A program made the position numbers and the translations under genes. Below are positions 47,032 to 50,800 of a stretch of DNA of 64,000 nucleotides, in pieces; position 1 is the first letter of the stretch, and each line of letters begins with the position of its first letter. The notes below the pieces were generated by a model. That model did not search any database. It worked only from the letters and a program-made list of their open reading frames with translations, and had not been told where the DNA came from. The stretch spans positions 28,166,001-28,230,000 of the forward strand of contig CANTUV010000024.1 of NCBI GenBank assembly GCA_947685225.1. The letters run 5' to 3'. The stretch comes from Garcia nutans. Its lineage: Eukaryota > Streptophyta > Magnoliopsida > Malpighiales > Euphorbiaceae.

Positions 47032-47385
47032 GCCTTATCTCATAATTTCAAAAGCAAGAAGGCTCTAAAATGGCATTCCAAAACGGAAAGTGAGATGCTT
47101 ATTTTTAAATGCAGATCATTAGCAGTTGGATGATAGGCTAAAAGTGACTAAATTGCTCATCAAATTCATGTGAAAGTATACAAATTAAATCAACATAATG
47201 ATAGAAGAAAACAAAAACCAAAAGGAGACGGAGGAGGGATGGGATTGTTACCTCTGAGTGATTAAGTAGAAGGTGTCGCCTTCTTTGCTATTAGACTCGG
47301 CGGAAATCGCAATGTCTCTGATCAAAACCCTCTCTTCCTCCGGCGTCAGCTCCCCGCTGCCACTGCACATCGAAACCTCCGCCAT
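13..47385 (-). CDS. UBP5: Ubiquitin-specific protease, UBP5-like; 12 exons in window, 3' end off the left edge
   Basis: A cysteine protease that removes ubiquitin from proteins. My exon joins (high to low) are 47385-47252, 43617-43369, 42959-42815, 42337-42278, 42136-42041, 11583-11167, 10070-9930, 9849-9679, 1803-1546, 1462-1314, 1161-583 and 286-13. All junctions are GT-AG and the frame is continuous for 891 codons. Order of parts: N-terminal DUSP domain (about residues 25-150), ubiquitin-like segment (about 170-230), Cys box GLQNLGNTCFMNS with Cys at about 331, two CPxC zinc pairs (VCPVC and FCPQC), and His box GGMGSGHYTAY with His at about 885. Arabidopsis UBP5 is about 920 residues, so only the last exon or so is missing. 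The start is the first ATG before a block typical of UBP5 N-termini (TPEEERVLIRDI). The UBP5 name rests on remembered family sequence and was not searched; a close UBP paralogue is the alternative. Confidence 0.92.
583..1161 (-). CDS. UBP5: UBP5 exon 11
   Basis: 579 bases, from RETNDTQITSQWKPYGTP to PLVPEDMW (Trp codon split). Long variable insert of the USP domain, followed by the SLYTCLEAFL block. The donor GTTAGT is at 582. Confidence 0.9.
1314..1462 (-). CDS. UBP5: UBP5 exon 10
   Basis: Encodes VKNHLFQRFLEDPLISLS to LIHRHQE plus two bases of the next codon. Too short and split to stand out as an open frame, but it fits the family sequence and the phase on both sides. Confidence 0.87.
1546..1803 (-). 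CDS. UBP5: UBP5 exon 9
   Basis: 86 codons starting GQYKSTLVCPVCNKVS, including the first CPxC zinc pair and the FDPFMYLSLPL block. Acceptor GGACAG, donor GTTCAT. Confidence 0.91.
2076..2250 (-). mobile_element. Au-type SINE (tRNA-derived)
   Basis: On the minus strand it reads GGGGAGCCTTAGCGTAAT, then GTGACCTAAGGTCATGAGTT (decayed B box area), GGAAACAGCCTCTTGCA, GTTGCGTACAATAACC and GTGGTCCCGACCCTTCCC, in the order known for plant Au SINEs. Imperfect flanking duplications lie at 2057-2075 and 2251-2271 (AAGAATTCTTCATCAAATG against AAGAGTTCTTCACC with four further A and TG). The length of 175 bp fits the family. It lies in UBP5 intron 8. Confidence 0.8.
2835..7860 (-). mobile_element. Ty1/copia LTR retrotransposon in UBP5 intron 8, defective
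   Basis: LTRs of 331 bp at 2835-3165 and 7530-7860, TG...CA ends, with about 9 mismatches by eye (about 2.7 percent). Target duplication CAAAA at 2830-2834 and 7861-7865. On the minus strand the initiator-Met-type primer site TGGTATTAGAGCC directly follows the 7530-7860 LTR, and a polypurine tract TTGAGGGGGGA precedes the 2835-3165 LTR. It runs in the same direction as the host gene. The coding region is broken (see the polyprotein entry). Confidence 0.95.
3173..7170 (-). pseudogene. Copia gag-pol remnant of the intron 8 element
   Basis: Recognisable parts in order: gag from ATG 7170 (MATSNAVESFHVRFTGKNYS), zinc knuckles near 6400-6490 (CYSCKDYGHIAANC and a second Cys-rich motif), protease LVDSAASNHMT near 6180 (DSA rather than the usual DSG), integrase with DVWG, RSDSGGEY and NGVAERKNRHL (5790-5250), RT with KARLVALGNK and YVDDIIITG (near 4110), and RNase H with YSDADWAG and SSIESEYRAM (3640-3480). 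Breaks: frame change around 6530-6670, a TAA at about 6258, a frameshift near 5910, a TGA at about 5830, a frameshift near 4900 and another near 3740. It cannot make a full polyprotein. Confidence 0.9.
7866..9149. other. UBP5 intron 8, unique AT-rich stretch
   Basis: No open frame or repeat family I can name. It directly continues the intron sequence left of the Copia insertion. Confidence 0.5.
9150..9372 (+). mobile_element. RTE-type LINE 3' fragment
   Basis: Translates near 9158 to DAPVRKTEL, then KRGRGRLKIT, and reaches ATAACCGACCCCAATT and CTTGGGATTAAAGCTT before a TTATTATTTTT tail. This order (DAPVRRCE, GRGRPK, then CCGACCCCA...TGGGATTAAGGCTT with a T-rich simple tail) is what I know for the 3' end of plant RTE LINEs. 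It carries several stops. No target duplication was identified. Confidence 0.6.
9679..9849 (-). CDS. UBP5: UBP5 exon 8
   Basis: 57 codons, ELLAFLLDGLHEDLNRV through NDSIIVDVCQ, core USP sequence. The donor GTGAGT at 9678 opens intron 8 (7.9 kb). Confidence 0.92.
9930..10070 (-). CDS. UBP5: UBP5 exon 7
   Basis: 47 codons, GELAIAFGELLRKLW through SGYNQHDSQ, the conserved USP block that follows the Cys box. Acceptor TTTAG, donor GTTCAC. Confidence 0.9.
10071..11166 (-). other. UBP5 intron 6 (1.1 kb)
   Basis: Donor GTAAGT at 11166, acceptor TTTAG at 10071. AT-rich. I see no gene or named repeat in it. Confidence 0.7.
11167..11583 (-). CDS. UBP5: UBP5 exon 6 (catalytic Cys box)
   Basis: 139 codons. 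Begins ILVEVLNNVNG, which continues exon 5 as in UBP5. Contains GLTGLQNLGNTCFMNS, the USP Cys box with the nucleophile at about residue 331. Acceptor ATGCAG at 11584, donor GTAAGT at 11166. Confidence 0.93.
11590..13829. other. Acceptor-side part of UBP5 intron 5 without a gene
   Basis: AT-rich intron DNA. Open frames here are short and antisense or random. No LTR, TIR or coding similarity recognised. Confidence 0.5.
15094..15223. repeat. Four-copy tandem repeat in the Copia 3' LTR
   Basis: GGCACCTCC starts at 15101, 15140, 15172 and 15204, each followed by ATTTTTGAC or CTTTTGAC. It duplicates the array in the 5' LTR. Confidence 0.8.
15327..19172 (-). CDS. Copia gag-pol polyprotein, intact (1281 aa)
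   Basis: I start at the ATG 19172 (MTADEGKVRIEKFDGADF); the frame is open a further 19 codons upstream but without an ATG. Order with rough residues: UBN2-type gag 1-230, zinc knuckle CYNCGKKGHFKKDC 233-246, protease WILDSGASFHAT (Asp about 283), integrase zinc domain (HQRLGH...CEDC), integrase Asp-Asp-Glu within HTDVWG, RSDNGGEY and NGVAERINRTL, RT with KARLVVKGFQQ and YVDDMLVAG, RNase H with YVDADLAG and TTEAEYVAV, and a C-terminal HARTKHIQLRYHF block. All catalytic residues I can check are present and there is no internal stop. Confidence 0.95.
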   Translation of the reverse strand: MTADEGKVRIEKFDGADFGFWKMQIEDYLYQKKLYQPLSGIKPEGMKDEEWNLLDRQALGVIRLTLSRNVAFNIAKEKTTAGLMATLSNMYEKPSASNKVHLMKRLFNLQMAEGASVAQHLNEFNTITTQLSSVEIEFDAEIRALILLSSLPDSWNATVTAVSSSSGKTKLKFDDVRDLVLSEDIRRRELGEASTSSALHTESRGRTLEKSSYRGRSKSRRDKSRSGKKDFKCYNCGKKGHFKKDCRAPKKGSGAQGSANVTEEAGDAMILSVNSPIESWILDSGASFHATPCQEIMENYVNGDFGKVHLADDETLKIVGKGDVRLKLSNGNTWKLQGVRHIPSLKRNLLSVGQLDEDGYGTTFKSGEWKITKGALVIARGKKTGTLYVTSNLENVISVADADEKSNLWHQRLGHMSEKGMKTLLSKGKLPELKSIDVGLCEDCIFGKQKKVSFSKIGKTPKAEKLELVHTDVWGPSPIPSLAGSLYYVTFIDDSTRKVWVYFLKKKSEVFDTFRKWKAMVENETGLKVKRLRSDNGGEYRDRRFREFCANSGIKMEKTVPMTPQQNGVAERINRTLNERARSMRIHADLPKNLWAEAVNTAAYLINRGPSVPLDGGIPEEAWSKKEVNLSHLRVFGCISYIHIDSAGRSKLDAKSNKCVFVGYGGDEFGYRFWDYENHKIIRSRDVIFNENVMYKDKLNAESNSSKIDVENKEFAEFEDISGNDVQNSPEVEEPSTSELRRSSRITRPIQRYSPSLHYLLLTDNGEPECYDEAIQVEDSIKWESAMKDEMDSLMSNHTWELAELPQGKKALHNKWIYRIKEEHDGSKRYKARLVVKGFQQKEGIDYTEIFSPVVKLTTIRLVLKIVAAENLHLEQLDVKTAFLHGDLEEEIYMKQPEGFIKADKKNLVCKLKKSLYGLKQAPRQWYRKFDSFMSSGGFTRCQADHCCYIKKFDNSFIILLLYVDDMLVAGSDMQEIKNLKQKLSKQFAMKDLGAAKQILGMRIKRDMKSGTLMLSQAEYINKVLARFNMQDAKSVSTPLGVHFRLSKEQSPKTEEERAHMTKVPYASAIGSLMYAMVCTRPDIAQAVGAVSRYMNNPGKAHWEAVKWILRYLRGTTDKALCFKSGDTTLAGYVDADLAGNVDVRKSTTGYVYTLGGTAVSWVSQLQKIVALSTTEAEYVAVTEASKEMVWLQGFLEELGKKQENNILHCDSQSAIHLAKNPSFHARTKHIQLRYHFIRSLLEDGILKLEKISGTQNPADMLTKTVTIDKLKLCSASVGLH
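19656..19828 (-). promoter_or_regulatory. Predicted Copia 5' LTR promoter: TATA box and upstream repeat array
   Basis: On the minus strand a TATATAAAC box lies at 19664-19656. Upstream of it (19699-19828) are four copies of a unit containing GGCACCTCC followed by ATTTTTGAC (plus-strand reading), spaced about 39, 32 and 32 bases. The 3' LTR has the same array at 15094-15223. Tandem repeats upstream of TATA are known as enhancer elements in Tnt1 and Tto1. That these act likewise is inference. Confidence 0.6.
20954..21268. other. Unique intron 5 DNA between two elements
   Basis: Lies between the CTATG and CAAAC target duplications. No gene or repeat recognised. Confidence 0.6.
21718..23940 (+). 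pseudogene. Chromovirus gag-protease-RT (N-terminal part), ends at a frameshifting deletion
   Basis: ATG at 21718 (MTKTRMEQRVEVLEKDVAAL). Coiled-coil start, Pro/Ser/Thr-rich linker (residues about 55-110), gag core PTFDGTDPVGWTARAEQFF, half zinc knuckle GLCFRCKQPYSPLHVC (about residue 365), protease LMIDSGASHNFIS (Asp about 456), then RT up to ELHGAHYFSKL. There the family has a LDLRSGYHQ-type stretch; here about 20 bases are missing, the frame shifts, and a stop follows at 23940. The lost stretch holds the first catalytic Asp of RT (motif A). The gag and protease parts are intact. Confidence 0.9.
23925..24987 (+). pseudogene. Chromovirus RT (C-terminal part) and RNase H, cut by a Copia
   Basis: Resumes in another frame with QIRVAQPDIEKTAFRTH and continues through MPFGLTNAPATFQ, RT motif C VFFDDILVYS (both Asp present), LGHVISANG, YYRRFI, and RNase H with VETDASKSGIGAVL, AYENELMAL and RTDQRSLKYL. 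The frame is open until the Copia at 24988, where codons continue at 29960. Confidence 0.92.
24988..29954 (+). mobile_element. Intact Copia nested in the chromovirus
   Basis: LTRs at 24988-25268 (281 bp) and 29672-29954 (283 bp), identical by eye apart from one extra CT in a (CT)n run. Target duplication CTTAT at 24983-24987 and 29955-29959. Primer site TGGTATCAGAGC at 25269-25280, polypurine tract TTGAGGGGGAG at 29661-29671. TATA-like TATAAATATATG near 29885 and 25202. Very recent by its LTRs, and its single ORF is open. Confidence 0.96.
25540..29664 (+). CDS. Copia gag-pol polyprotein, intact (1374 aa)
   Basis: The frame is open from 25453, but I choose ATG 25540 (MGDKIAIDEG) because the 29 residues before it are hydrophobic and unlike gag. 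Rough residues: gag 1-240, zinc knuckle CYYCHKAGHTKRTC about 247-260, protease WVLDSGATDHMT (Asp about 328), integrase zinc domain HCRLGHPS...CESCHF about 450-485, catalytic HSDVWG about 508, RSDNAKEY about 573 and NGVAERKNRHL, RT with ARLVAKGYAQ about 930 and YVDDIVITG about 1056, RNase H with YTDADWAG and SSAESEYRAM. No stop or frameshift is visible. The integrase region differs clearly from the Tork-like copy, so this is a separate Copia lineage. I do not assign it further. Confidence 0.95.
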   Translation: MGDKIAIDEGKTMTTTTDLVPVVAKFTDRKLTSTNYREWVKTIRVYFRSIEMEDHLTENPPTDAKAAKTWLRDDSRLLLQVSNTIDSSIYQYIGHCEFVKELMEYLEFMFSGKDNINHMYNVSQAFYRPEKGSKSLAAYFMDFKKTYEELNAVYPFTPDIKQQQEQREKMAIMSFLAGLPLEFETGKSQILSSATLGTLQEVYTRLLRTEKTPSIPSPHALATYSGRGTNTHTTEGGVTNRTSGEVVCYYCHKAGHTKRTCEELRKKNARRTHVANVVTSSPPETITIPAYEYAQYAQFKASRAIPTSSSTESGNKCLATTSSKWVLDSGATDHMTGNPTLFSTYHEHQLPSFVQVADGSTSSTAGSGTIKLSSSITLSSVLNIPKLTFNLVSANKLTKDLQCCISLFPDYCIVQDLVTRQIIGKGHVSGGLYVLDDTTPRSLACSSSPFEEHCRLGHPSLSSLKKLCPQFHNVSNLDCESCHFAKHHRSSLSPRINKRTTSPFELVHSDVWGPCPVVAKFGFKYFVIFVDDFSRMTWIYFMKHRSELFSHFTAFCNEIKNQFHTCPHTLRSDNAKEYLSEVFQHYMGQNGILHQTSCVDTPAQNGVAERKNRHLLETARALLFHMKVPKLFWADAVSTACFLINRMPSAVLSGDIPYSVLFPNKPMFPIEPKVFGCTCYVRDVRPYITKLDPRALKCVFLGYSRLQKGYRCYSPELQKYLVSIDVCFSEDMAFFSQPSQVSKEGEEEDDWLIYSPQRLHSPDASPAPDASPAPEIDLQEPSEPPFKVYTRGERNIFLQEANTCPEPAALSLDPTPSTHDLDLPIALRKGKRQCTYPISNFVSYDHLSSTSRSLIVTLDSAVIPKTVQEALAHPGWKNAMMEEMNALDENGTWELVHLPSGKKVVGCKWVFSVKVNPDGSVARLKARLVAKGYAQTYGVDYSETFSPVAKMTSVRLFISLAVVHDWPLHQLDIKNAFLHGDLVEEVYMEQPPGFIAQGNNGKVCHLRKSLYGLKQSPRAWFGKFSTVVQQFGLLKSTCDHSVFYRKSEAGIILLVVYVDDIVITGDDGIGILGLKEFLHKQFHTKDLGLLRYFLGIEVARSKKGIFLSQRKYVLDMLADTGKMGAKPRSTPMIPNYYLAKSDGELFKDPEKYRRLVGKLNYLTLTRPDIVFAVSVVSQFMGSPTVKHWEALEHILCYLKGTPGRGIVYKNHGHSKVEGYTDADWAGSKEDRRSTTGYCVFVGGNLVSWRSKKQSVVSRSSAESEYRAMAQSTCEILWIHHLLTEVGMTVALPAKLWCDNQAALHIASNPVYHERTKHIEIDCHFVREKIQTREIETGYVKTEDQLSDVLTKAVNGRRIEYLCNKLGMINIYAPT
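29960..31497 (+). CDS. Chromovirus integrase with chromodomain, reading into the 3' LTR
   Basis: Directly continues the frame cut at 24987. Zinc-binding HHCC (HSTSIGGHSG ... CLVCQTQK), catalytic Asp-Asp-Glu in LDFISGLPK, VSDRDPIF and DGQTEVTNRSLE, then the GDKVFLKLRPYRQ linker and a chromodomain-like end LVQWQGQAEENATWV. No stop occurs before the 3' LTR (31347), so the frame ends 151 bases inside it, at 31497. By itself this part has no start of its own; it was made as part of gag-pol. Confidence 0.9.
31786..31953 (-). repeat. Inverted partial LTR forming the 3' terminus of the chromovirus
   Basis: Reverse complement of LTR positions 1-168 (21274-21441), with one mismatch seen (CCGAAT against CTGAAT). 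Its outer end reads CCTAACA and abuts the target duplication CAAAC. The inner junction shares CTTCT with the preceding direct LTR piece. Confidence 0.9.
31959..32231. other. Unique intron 5 DNA
   Basis: No gene or repeat recognised between the chromovirus and the next gypsy element. Confidence 0.6.
32237..37503 (+). mobile_element. Decayed Ty3/gypsy LTR retrotransposon
   Basis: LTRs at about 32237-32641 and 37102-37503 share the GACGCAGGGCATTAAATATA start and a CTATAAATATA box, and differ by roughly a tenth by eye. Imperfect target duplication CACTA (32232-32236) against CATTA (37504-37508). GGTGATATCAAAGAG just after the 5' LTR looks like a worn primer site. It is the oldest dateable insertion in intron 5. 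Confidence 0.87.
32662..37117 (+). pseudogene. Gypsy gag-pol remnant with many stops
   Basis: Traceable parts: gag start MATGGDSGG at 32662 with a stop 15 codons in; gag core RVDIPNFNGNLNIKEFLDW near 33050; zinc knuckle CFKCNQ, stop, DHHSSDC near 33775; protease region near 34040 with NSGSCENII (catalytic Asp replaced by Asn); RT with FTKIDLKNGYH (34862), MPFGLSNAPITF, and motif C YFDHILIYS (35060; second catalytic Asp changed to His); RNase H region 35460-35840; integrase 36220-36450 (VDRFSKMAHF, ISDRDSEF); and a C-terminal region ending SFSQVEDAGH at 37117. Stops and frameshifts occur throughout. Confidence 0.9.
37729..39059 (+). mobile_element. Decayed LTR element with gag remains only
   Basis: A 3' LTR of about 301 bp (38759-39059, TG...CA) is matched at its last 60 bases by 37729-37788, which is all that remains of the 5' LTR. 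TGGCATCATAGC (37791) is a worn initiator-Met-type primer site. Between them are gypsy-type gag pieces: SKMSIEGTKPMGTIE, then a KMDLPFF...EPQSWIWKCNKYFQIYETP block with stops, and YFISSFIGGLKEEI with a tandem duplication of AFEQ(S/L)RLQ. The gag middle is deleted and no pol is present. The left boundary is uncertain. Confidence 0.7.
39284..41161 (+). mobile_element. Gag-only LTR element (TR-GAG type), copy 2, uninterrupted
   Basis: LTRs at 39284-39710 and 40735-41161, each 427 bp, about 5 mismatches by eye (about 1.2 percent). Target duplication CAAAC at 39279-39283 and 41162-41166. Primer site TGGTATCAGAGC at 39714-39725, polypurine tract GAGGAGGGGA at 40721-40730, both the same as in copy 1. 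Total 1878 bp. The LTR sequence is a different subfamily from copy 1 but shares its layout and an ATAGGTCGC motif. Confidence 0.95.
39734..40687 (+). CDS. Gag protein of TR-GAG copy 2, intact (317 aa)
   Basis: ATG at 39734 (MGENSVQDQLAKLF). The seven codons before it lack an ATG and lie in the primer site. Coiled N-terminus with LLAEQQANKVCNEKVEQL, gag core VPKFTKLDFPRYDGL, HLEGIAQLWFMQLLDD, RSNKLGELAKLKQTGS, and half zinc knuckle GLCFNCDETFVRGHQCKK near residue 280. In the central block I aligned, about three quarters of residues match copy 1. It ends DQDFHY 33 bases before the polypurine tract, earlier than copy 1. No protease or pol follows. It probably makes the particle shell and packages its own RNA using enzymes from a relative; that is inference from the TR-GAG class. 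Confidence 0.9.
   Translation: MGENSVQDQLAKLFELLLAEQQANKVCNEKVEQLHAKLDAMSQDLESTKKGLQSASAESQAKSRRDKGIYGASVSENSGGSSIVPKFTKLDFPRYDGLGDPLGWLCRCQHFFRHQHTPDEEKVSLASYHLEGIAQLWFMQLLDDVPDPNWDEFTTQCNLRFGPLIRSNKLGELAKLKQTGSVAEFHNKFEALVSSAGVLTQQQKVQLYLSGLQDSIAVEVELHHPKDLVNAMSISRLYERKLFLCEITSAMEPQSNRLVKRLTKDEMDVRRKKGLCFNCDETFVRGHQCKKLFWIEFVEENNKGDGTEDKPDQDFHY
41423..41577 (+). repeat. Possible short solo LTR
   Basis: 155 bp from TGTTGGTAGTGGGAAAG to ACTCCAACA with TG...CA ends and TGTTGG/CCAACA terminal inverted bases. It is preceded by GATGGAGAG, which resembles a Copia polypurine tract, and contains AAGAATCCCACATCC, common in plant Copia LTRs. No clear target duplication. Confidence 0.4.
42041..42136 (-). 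CDS. UBP5: UBP5 exon 5
   Basis: Thirty-two codons, from VCIWDFYGHRKHALM to DDANIQMDQD. The donor GTAAGTCC at 42040 opens the 30.5 kb intron 5. Confidence 0.9.
42278..42337 (-). CDS. UBP5: UBP5 exon 4
   Basis: Sixty bases encoding ETIGELHRRACEIFDLNPEQ, part of the ubiquitin-like segment. Acceptor CACAG, donor GTAAAG. Confidence 0.88.
42815..42959 (-). CDS. UBP5: UBP5 exon 3
   Basis: Acceptor at 42961-42960, donor GT at 42814. Carries YGGGPTLARKVISSGLSQ and a VEVYPFRLQLL block: the end of DUSP and start of the ubiquitin-like segment. Confidence 0.9.
43369..43617 (-). CDS. UBP5: UBP5 exon 2 (DUSP domain)
   Basis: Acceptor AG at 43619-43618, donor GTAAG from 43368. Carries WWQHWIGYVNQ and GRDYVLLPQEVWNQL, both typical of the DUSP domain of plant UBP5-like proteases. 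Confidence 0.9.
43888..44048 (+). repeat. Pack-MULE left terminal inverted repeat
   Basis: Aligns by eye along its whole length with the reverse complement of 45480-45639, with moderate divergence. Shared order: CACGAACTTCACC against CATAAACTTCACT, AAAAGAGGTAACAAA, TTCTATCATATGAC against TTTTATCATATGAC, and CTGAGG. Confidence 0.85.
44290..44317. repeat. (TC)n microsatellite
   Basis: TCTC run just before the captured receptor-kinase start, probably part of its 5' leader. Confidence 0.85.
44356..44919 (+). pseudogene. Captured 5' exons of an LRR receptor-like kinase (subfamily VIII-2 type)
   Basis: Exon 1 (44356-44461) starts MKVDLANPKLLLLLIISI and is a typical signal peptide, with donor GTAGTA. 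Exon 2 (44742-about 44919) follows a TAATAG acceptor and reads KAFKDIRKNWEK, then in the next frame KDWNSKKDPCSGEGNWS, GFESIVIYNFSFNHNST and FHVV. This is the EALKDIGKTLGKKDWNF...DPCSGEGNW N-terminal block of receptor kinases such as At1g53430. A one-base loss in an A-run near 44790 shifts the frame. No leucine-rich repeats, membrane segment or kinase follow inside the element. The host gene supplying the fragment is not in this window. Confidence 0.85.
44983..45005. repeat. (TG)n microsatellite
   Basis: TGTGTG run inside the Pack-MULE, downstream of the captured exons. Confidence 0.85.
45480..45639 (-). repeat. Pack-MULE right terminal inverted repeat
   Basis: Inverted counterpart of 43888-44048. 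The outer end is TTTTCCC at 45639, next to the 9-base target duplication. Confidence 0.85.
45649..46962. other. UBP5 intron 1 without a gene
   Basis: AT-rich intron DNA between the Pack-MULE and the GA run. No coding similarity recognised. Confidence 0.5.
46963..47027. repeat. (GA)n microsatellite in UBP5 intron 1
   Basis: About 65 bases of GA/GGGA repeats, some 225 bases downstream of UBP5 exon 1 (UBP5 sense strand reads CT). Confidence 0.9.
47252..47385 (-). CDS. UBP5: UBP5 exon 1
   Basis: Start codon at 47385-47383. Encodes residues 1-44 plus two bases of codon 45 (Arg), ending in FYLITQ, the entry to the DUSP domain. The donor is GTAAC at 47251. Confidence 0.88.
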
Positions 47386-49514
47386 GGTTCTCTATCTCGA
47401 TTTTGTTTTCTATCTAACACAATATAACCATGTAAAATTTGAGAACTGAAATTGTCTGTTCTTTTCTTTTTCTCGGAGTTCCTCAGTAGCAAAACAGTTT
47501 GTTAATTGGTCTGGAAAAGAGCAGGTGAGTCATATGTGCGATGCTAAACATAGCCCCCGTTTGGTATTTTCTGCGGTTTACCTCTTGGAAGAGAAACAAA
47601 TTGGACATTTACAAAATTAGCAAAAAAATAAAACAAAAAAAACAAATTTTATTCCAAAAAAATATAAAAATAAAAATATCTATGCCATTATAAAAAAGTG
47701 GAAGTAAGTTTTTTAAAATTTATCACTTCCTAATAAAATAAAATTTTTTAAAAAAATATTTATTCTTTCACCATAATCAATATTTTATTTATTTTTTTCA
47801 AACTTTCTTATTAAATAAAAAATATTTTAATAAATAATAAAAATTAATATTTTAAATTATATATTTCATCATAAAAAATTATTAAATTTTATAAAAAATT
47901 AATTTTAATTATAAAAACAAATAACACTCATAAAAATAATTAAAATATATAAAATATAAAAATATATTAATATGAGTAATTAAATTTATTTTTAAACAAA
48001 TTTTATATATTATACACATAAAAAATTTAAAAATATTAATTTCGTTATATAGATATTTGAGAAATATTGTAGATATTTGGTAGATATTATAGATCTTTGA
48101 TAAATATTGTGTGTGTATTATATATTTGTTTGTATATATTATTTATATTTTTTATAGATATTATATAAATGTTATATGTATGTTGTATGAATAGAAAATT
48201 TTAAAAAAATAAAGTTAAAAAATATTAAAAATACTCAGTAGATATTTGATAAATGTTCGGTAGATATGTAATAAATGTTTGGAAGATGATTGATATATTA
48301 TATATTGTATATTATATATATATATATATTGTGTGTATATTTTTTGTGTATATTGAAAATATTACATTAAAAAATTATTTTTTTAATAAAAAACATAAAT
48401 AAAACATAAAAATTAGGAATAAAAAATAATAAAAAAACAATGTGCAAAAGAGTAAAAATAAAAAATGGGTCGTGTTTTTATAAAATTAAAAAGAAAAATT
48501 GTTGGTCATGACTTTGAAAACGCAAACCAAAAAAGGCAGACATAACATAATTTCCTCAAATAAATTTTTCCTTGGAAATTTAGGCCTATGCATCTGACCT
48601 ATCAGCCGGATAGCCCAGTCCGACATGACCAGTTTGGGTTGGATTCAAAAAGAATTGATTGAGCTTCGGACCCAATAGGAGAGTCTAACACCATCCTGGA
48701 TCGGGCTTCAAGCCCAATAAGAAATACCTTAGACTAGCTCGATCGAGCCCCAAATATTTAAAAATATAAAATTAATTGATTATTAATTGATTATACTAAT
48801 ATTATTAATAATTATATTGATTTCTTGTATAGTTCTTTGTACAATCAAAACTATCACATTAATAATTTAGAAATAAAATGTAAAAACAAGGGACACCAAT
48901 AAAAATTATAATATTAATAATTAACAATATATAAAAAATGGTCTGAGCCCAAATAGCTCGGCTTATTGGCCTAAAAGGCCCAAACCACATGGATTAAGAT
49001 GGAGCTTTAGGCCTCAGTTTTTTGTTTGAAGTGTTTTTGAGTAGGGCAAAGACAAGGGTCAAAACCAACCCAATCCTTCATGTGCAAAGCCCAAATAAAA
49101 AAAGATTAAAATAAAAAAATCGGCTTATATATGTTTTATTTATATGTTACTTTTTTGAAAATTCACCAAGAAAATACCTCGGAACTTGCATTAGTCTGTT
49201 TCAAATCTCATTCATTATAATTAGAACTCTTTTATACTTGAACACTTTGTATTAAAAAAAAGATGAAGAAATCCTATTAATTATTATCTTAAGTCAACTC
49301 ACTACTTTTCTCTCTCTTATTCTTATTTGCTTTTACCTATCAATTTGCTATCATTCTTTACACATTTTCATTTATCCAATATTTATGCTATCATATCAAT
49401 CTCACCTACAGATCTACTATTATCACCATCAAATATAAGCTATCGAAGTCGTCTGCTTTCTTTTTTTTTTGTTCTCTTGAAGTAATATCGAAATTTATGT
49501 GCCAAAAATAATAA
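47386..49514. other. UBP5 5' flank: leader/promoter region and AT-rich intergenic DNA
   Basis: The UBP5 leader and promoter must lie at the start of this stretch, but no core promoter motif stands out. From about 47560 to 48540 it is extremely AT-rich, starting CCCCCGTTTGGTATTTTCTGCGG and ending CGCAAACCAAAAAAGGCAG. These look loosely like inverted transposon ends, but no duplication is convincing. No gene seen. Confidence 0.5.
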
Positions 49515-50264
49515 ATTCTTGTGAACAGAGATTTTCGCTCCTACTCCCGGTGGAATGGTTCTTGCGACTTCGGCACTATTTAGGCTCGTGGCCTTAAAGA
49601 ATACGGGCCTAAGCCCGGAGAAAATGGAGTCGCCACCCGGAAGGGCCGGAAAAAAGAAAGGGGTGGATGACTCGATTCCTAAGAAAACCCCAACCCCCTA
49701 ACGGGTTCGAAAAGTTGGGTACGTGTGGGGAATGTGAGAAATGGCCTAGCACCCCTACAACGTCCGGTTCGTTGGAACCGGCCTCCTTTGCAGGTCTTAA
49801 TATTATAAAATTATTAAATATAACAATATTATCCATATTACATACAATAATTAAAATAAAGCATCATTATATTAAAATCAAAGCAATATCCAAACAAAAC
49901 AAATAAATGGACACCCATCAAAGATGGAAATATGTCCTTACATCATCCATGTCTAAACTAAATAGGACGCCCACCGAAAGGTGGAAACATGTCTTTTACA
50001 TTGGTCCAAAATATAAAAGCAATTTAAATTACATAATACTTAACTAATGAGATACCCACAAAGTGGAAACATACCTCTTACAATATTTGAAAATCAAAAT
50101 AAATCAATAAAAGTAAATAACCATTCATAATAAATAAATCATTCATCAAAGATATCAAACATCAATCAAAATATATAATAAACATTCATCCAATTTAAAT
50201 AAAATAGTAAATATATTAACTTTAGGGATTCATACATTAATTAGAGTTTCTTACTACAAGAAAA

Positions 50265-50800
50265 ATTGAATCAGACAACGGTCATCAGACAACGGTTAAG
50301 GAAAAAACCATTGTCTGAAAAAAACAGACAACGGTTTTTTTTCCCAAAAAAGCGTTGCCTGATTAATTTTCAGACAACTGTCTTTGGTGTTTTTTTTAAC
50401 CGTTGTCTATTAGGTGTCATTTTGGTCACATCAGACAACGGTTTTTTAGGGACCGTTGTGTAATATATGTTCAGACAACTGTTTTTCTGGTCATATAAAA
50501 TCGTTGTCTGATAAGATGTTTCAGACAACGATTTTTTCGAAAGTGTTGTATAATTCAGCGTTTCAGACAACGGTTAAAAAAAACCATTGTCTGAAGCAAG
50601 CATACAGACAACGATTTTTAGGGACCGTTGTGTAATATATGTTCACACAAGTATTTTTTTGGTAAAAAAAACGTTGTCTGATAAGATGTTTCAGAAAACG
50701 GTTATTTAAAAAGTTGTCTGATTAACTATTCAGACCATTGTATAATATATGTTCAGACAACGGTTTTCCGTAAGAAACCGTTGTTTGATTAACTGAGTGT
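50265..50800. repeat. CACTA left subterminal repeats
   Basis: About fifteen copies of TCAGACAACGGTT or its inverse AACCGTTGTCTGA, often paired as hairpins with a few bases between. In En/Spm, subterminal motifs like these bind the TNPA-type protein. Confidence 0.88.

Noticed and set aside
46933..47133. A 66-codon ORF rich in Arg-Glu
   Set aside because: It is a translation of the GA microsatellite.
49609..49836. A 75-codon ORF in GC-richer DNA, at first taken for a gene
   Set aside because: The sequence matches conserved non-coding phrases of Ogre-type LTRs (GGAGTCGCCACC, TAGCACCCCTACAACG).
50265..50800. The repeat-spacer look of the CACAACGG arrays as a CRISPR array
   Set aside because: They are palindromic subterminal repeats of a eukaryotic CACTA transposon. 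Spacing is irregular and there are no unique spacers.
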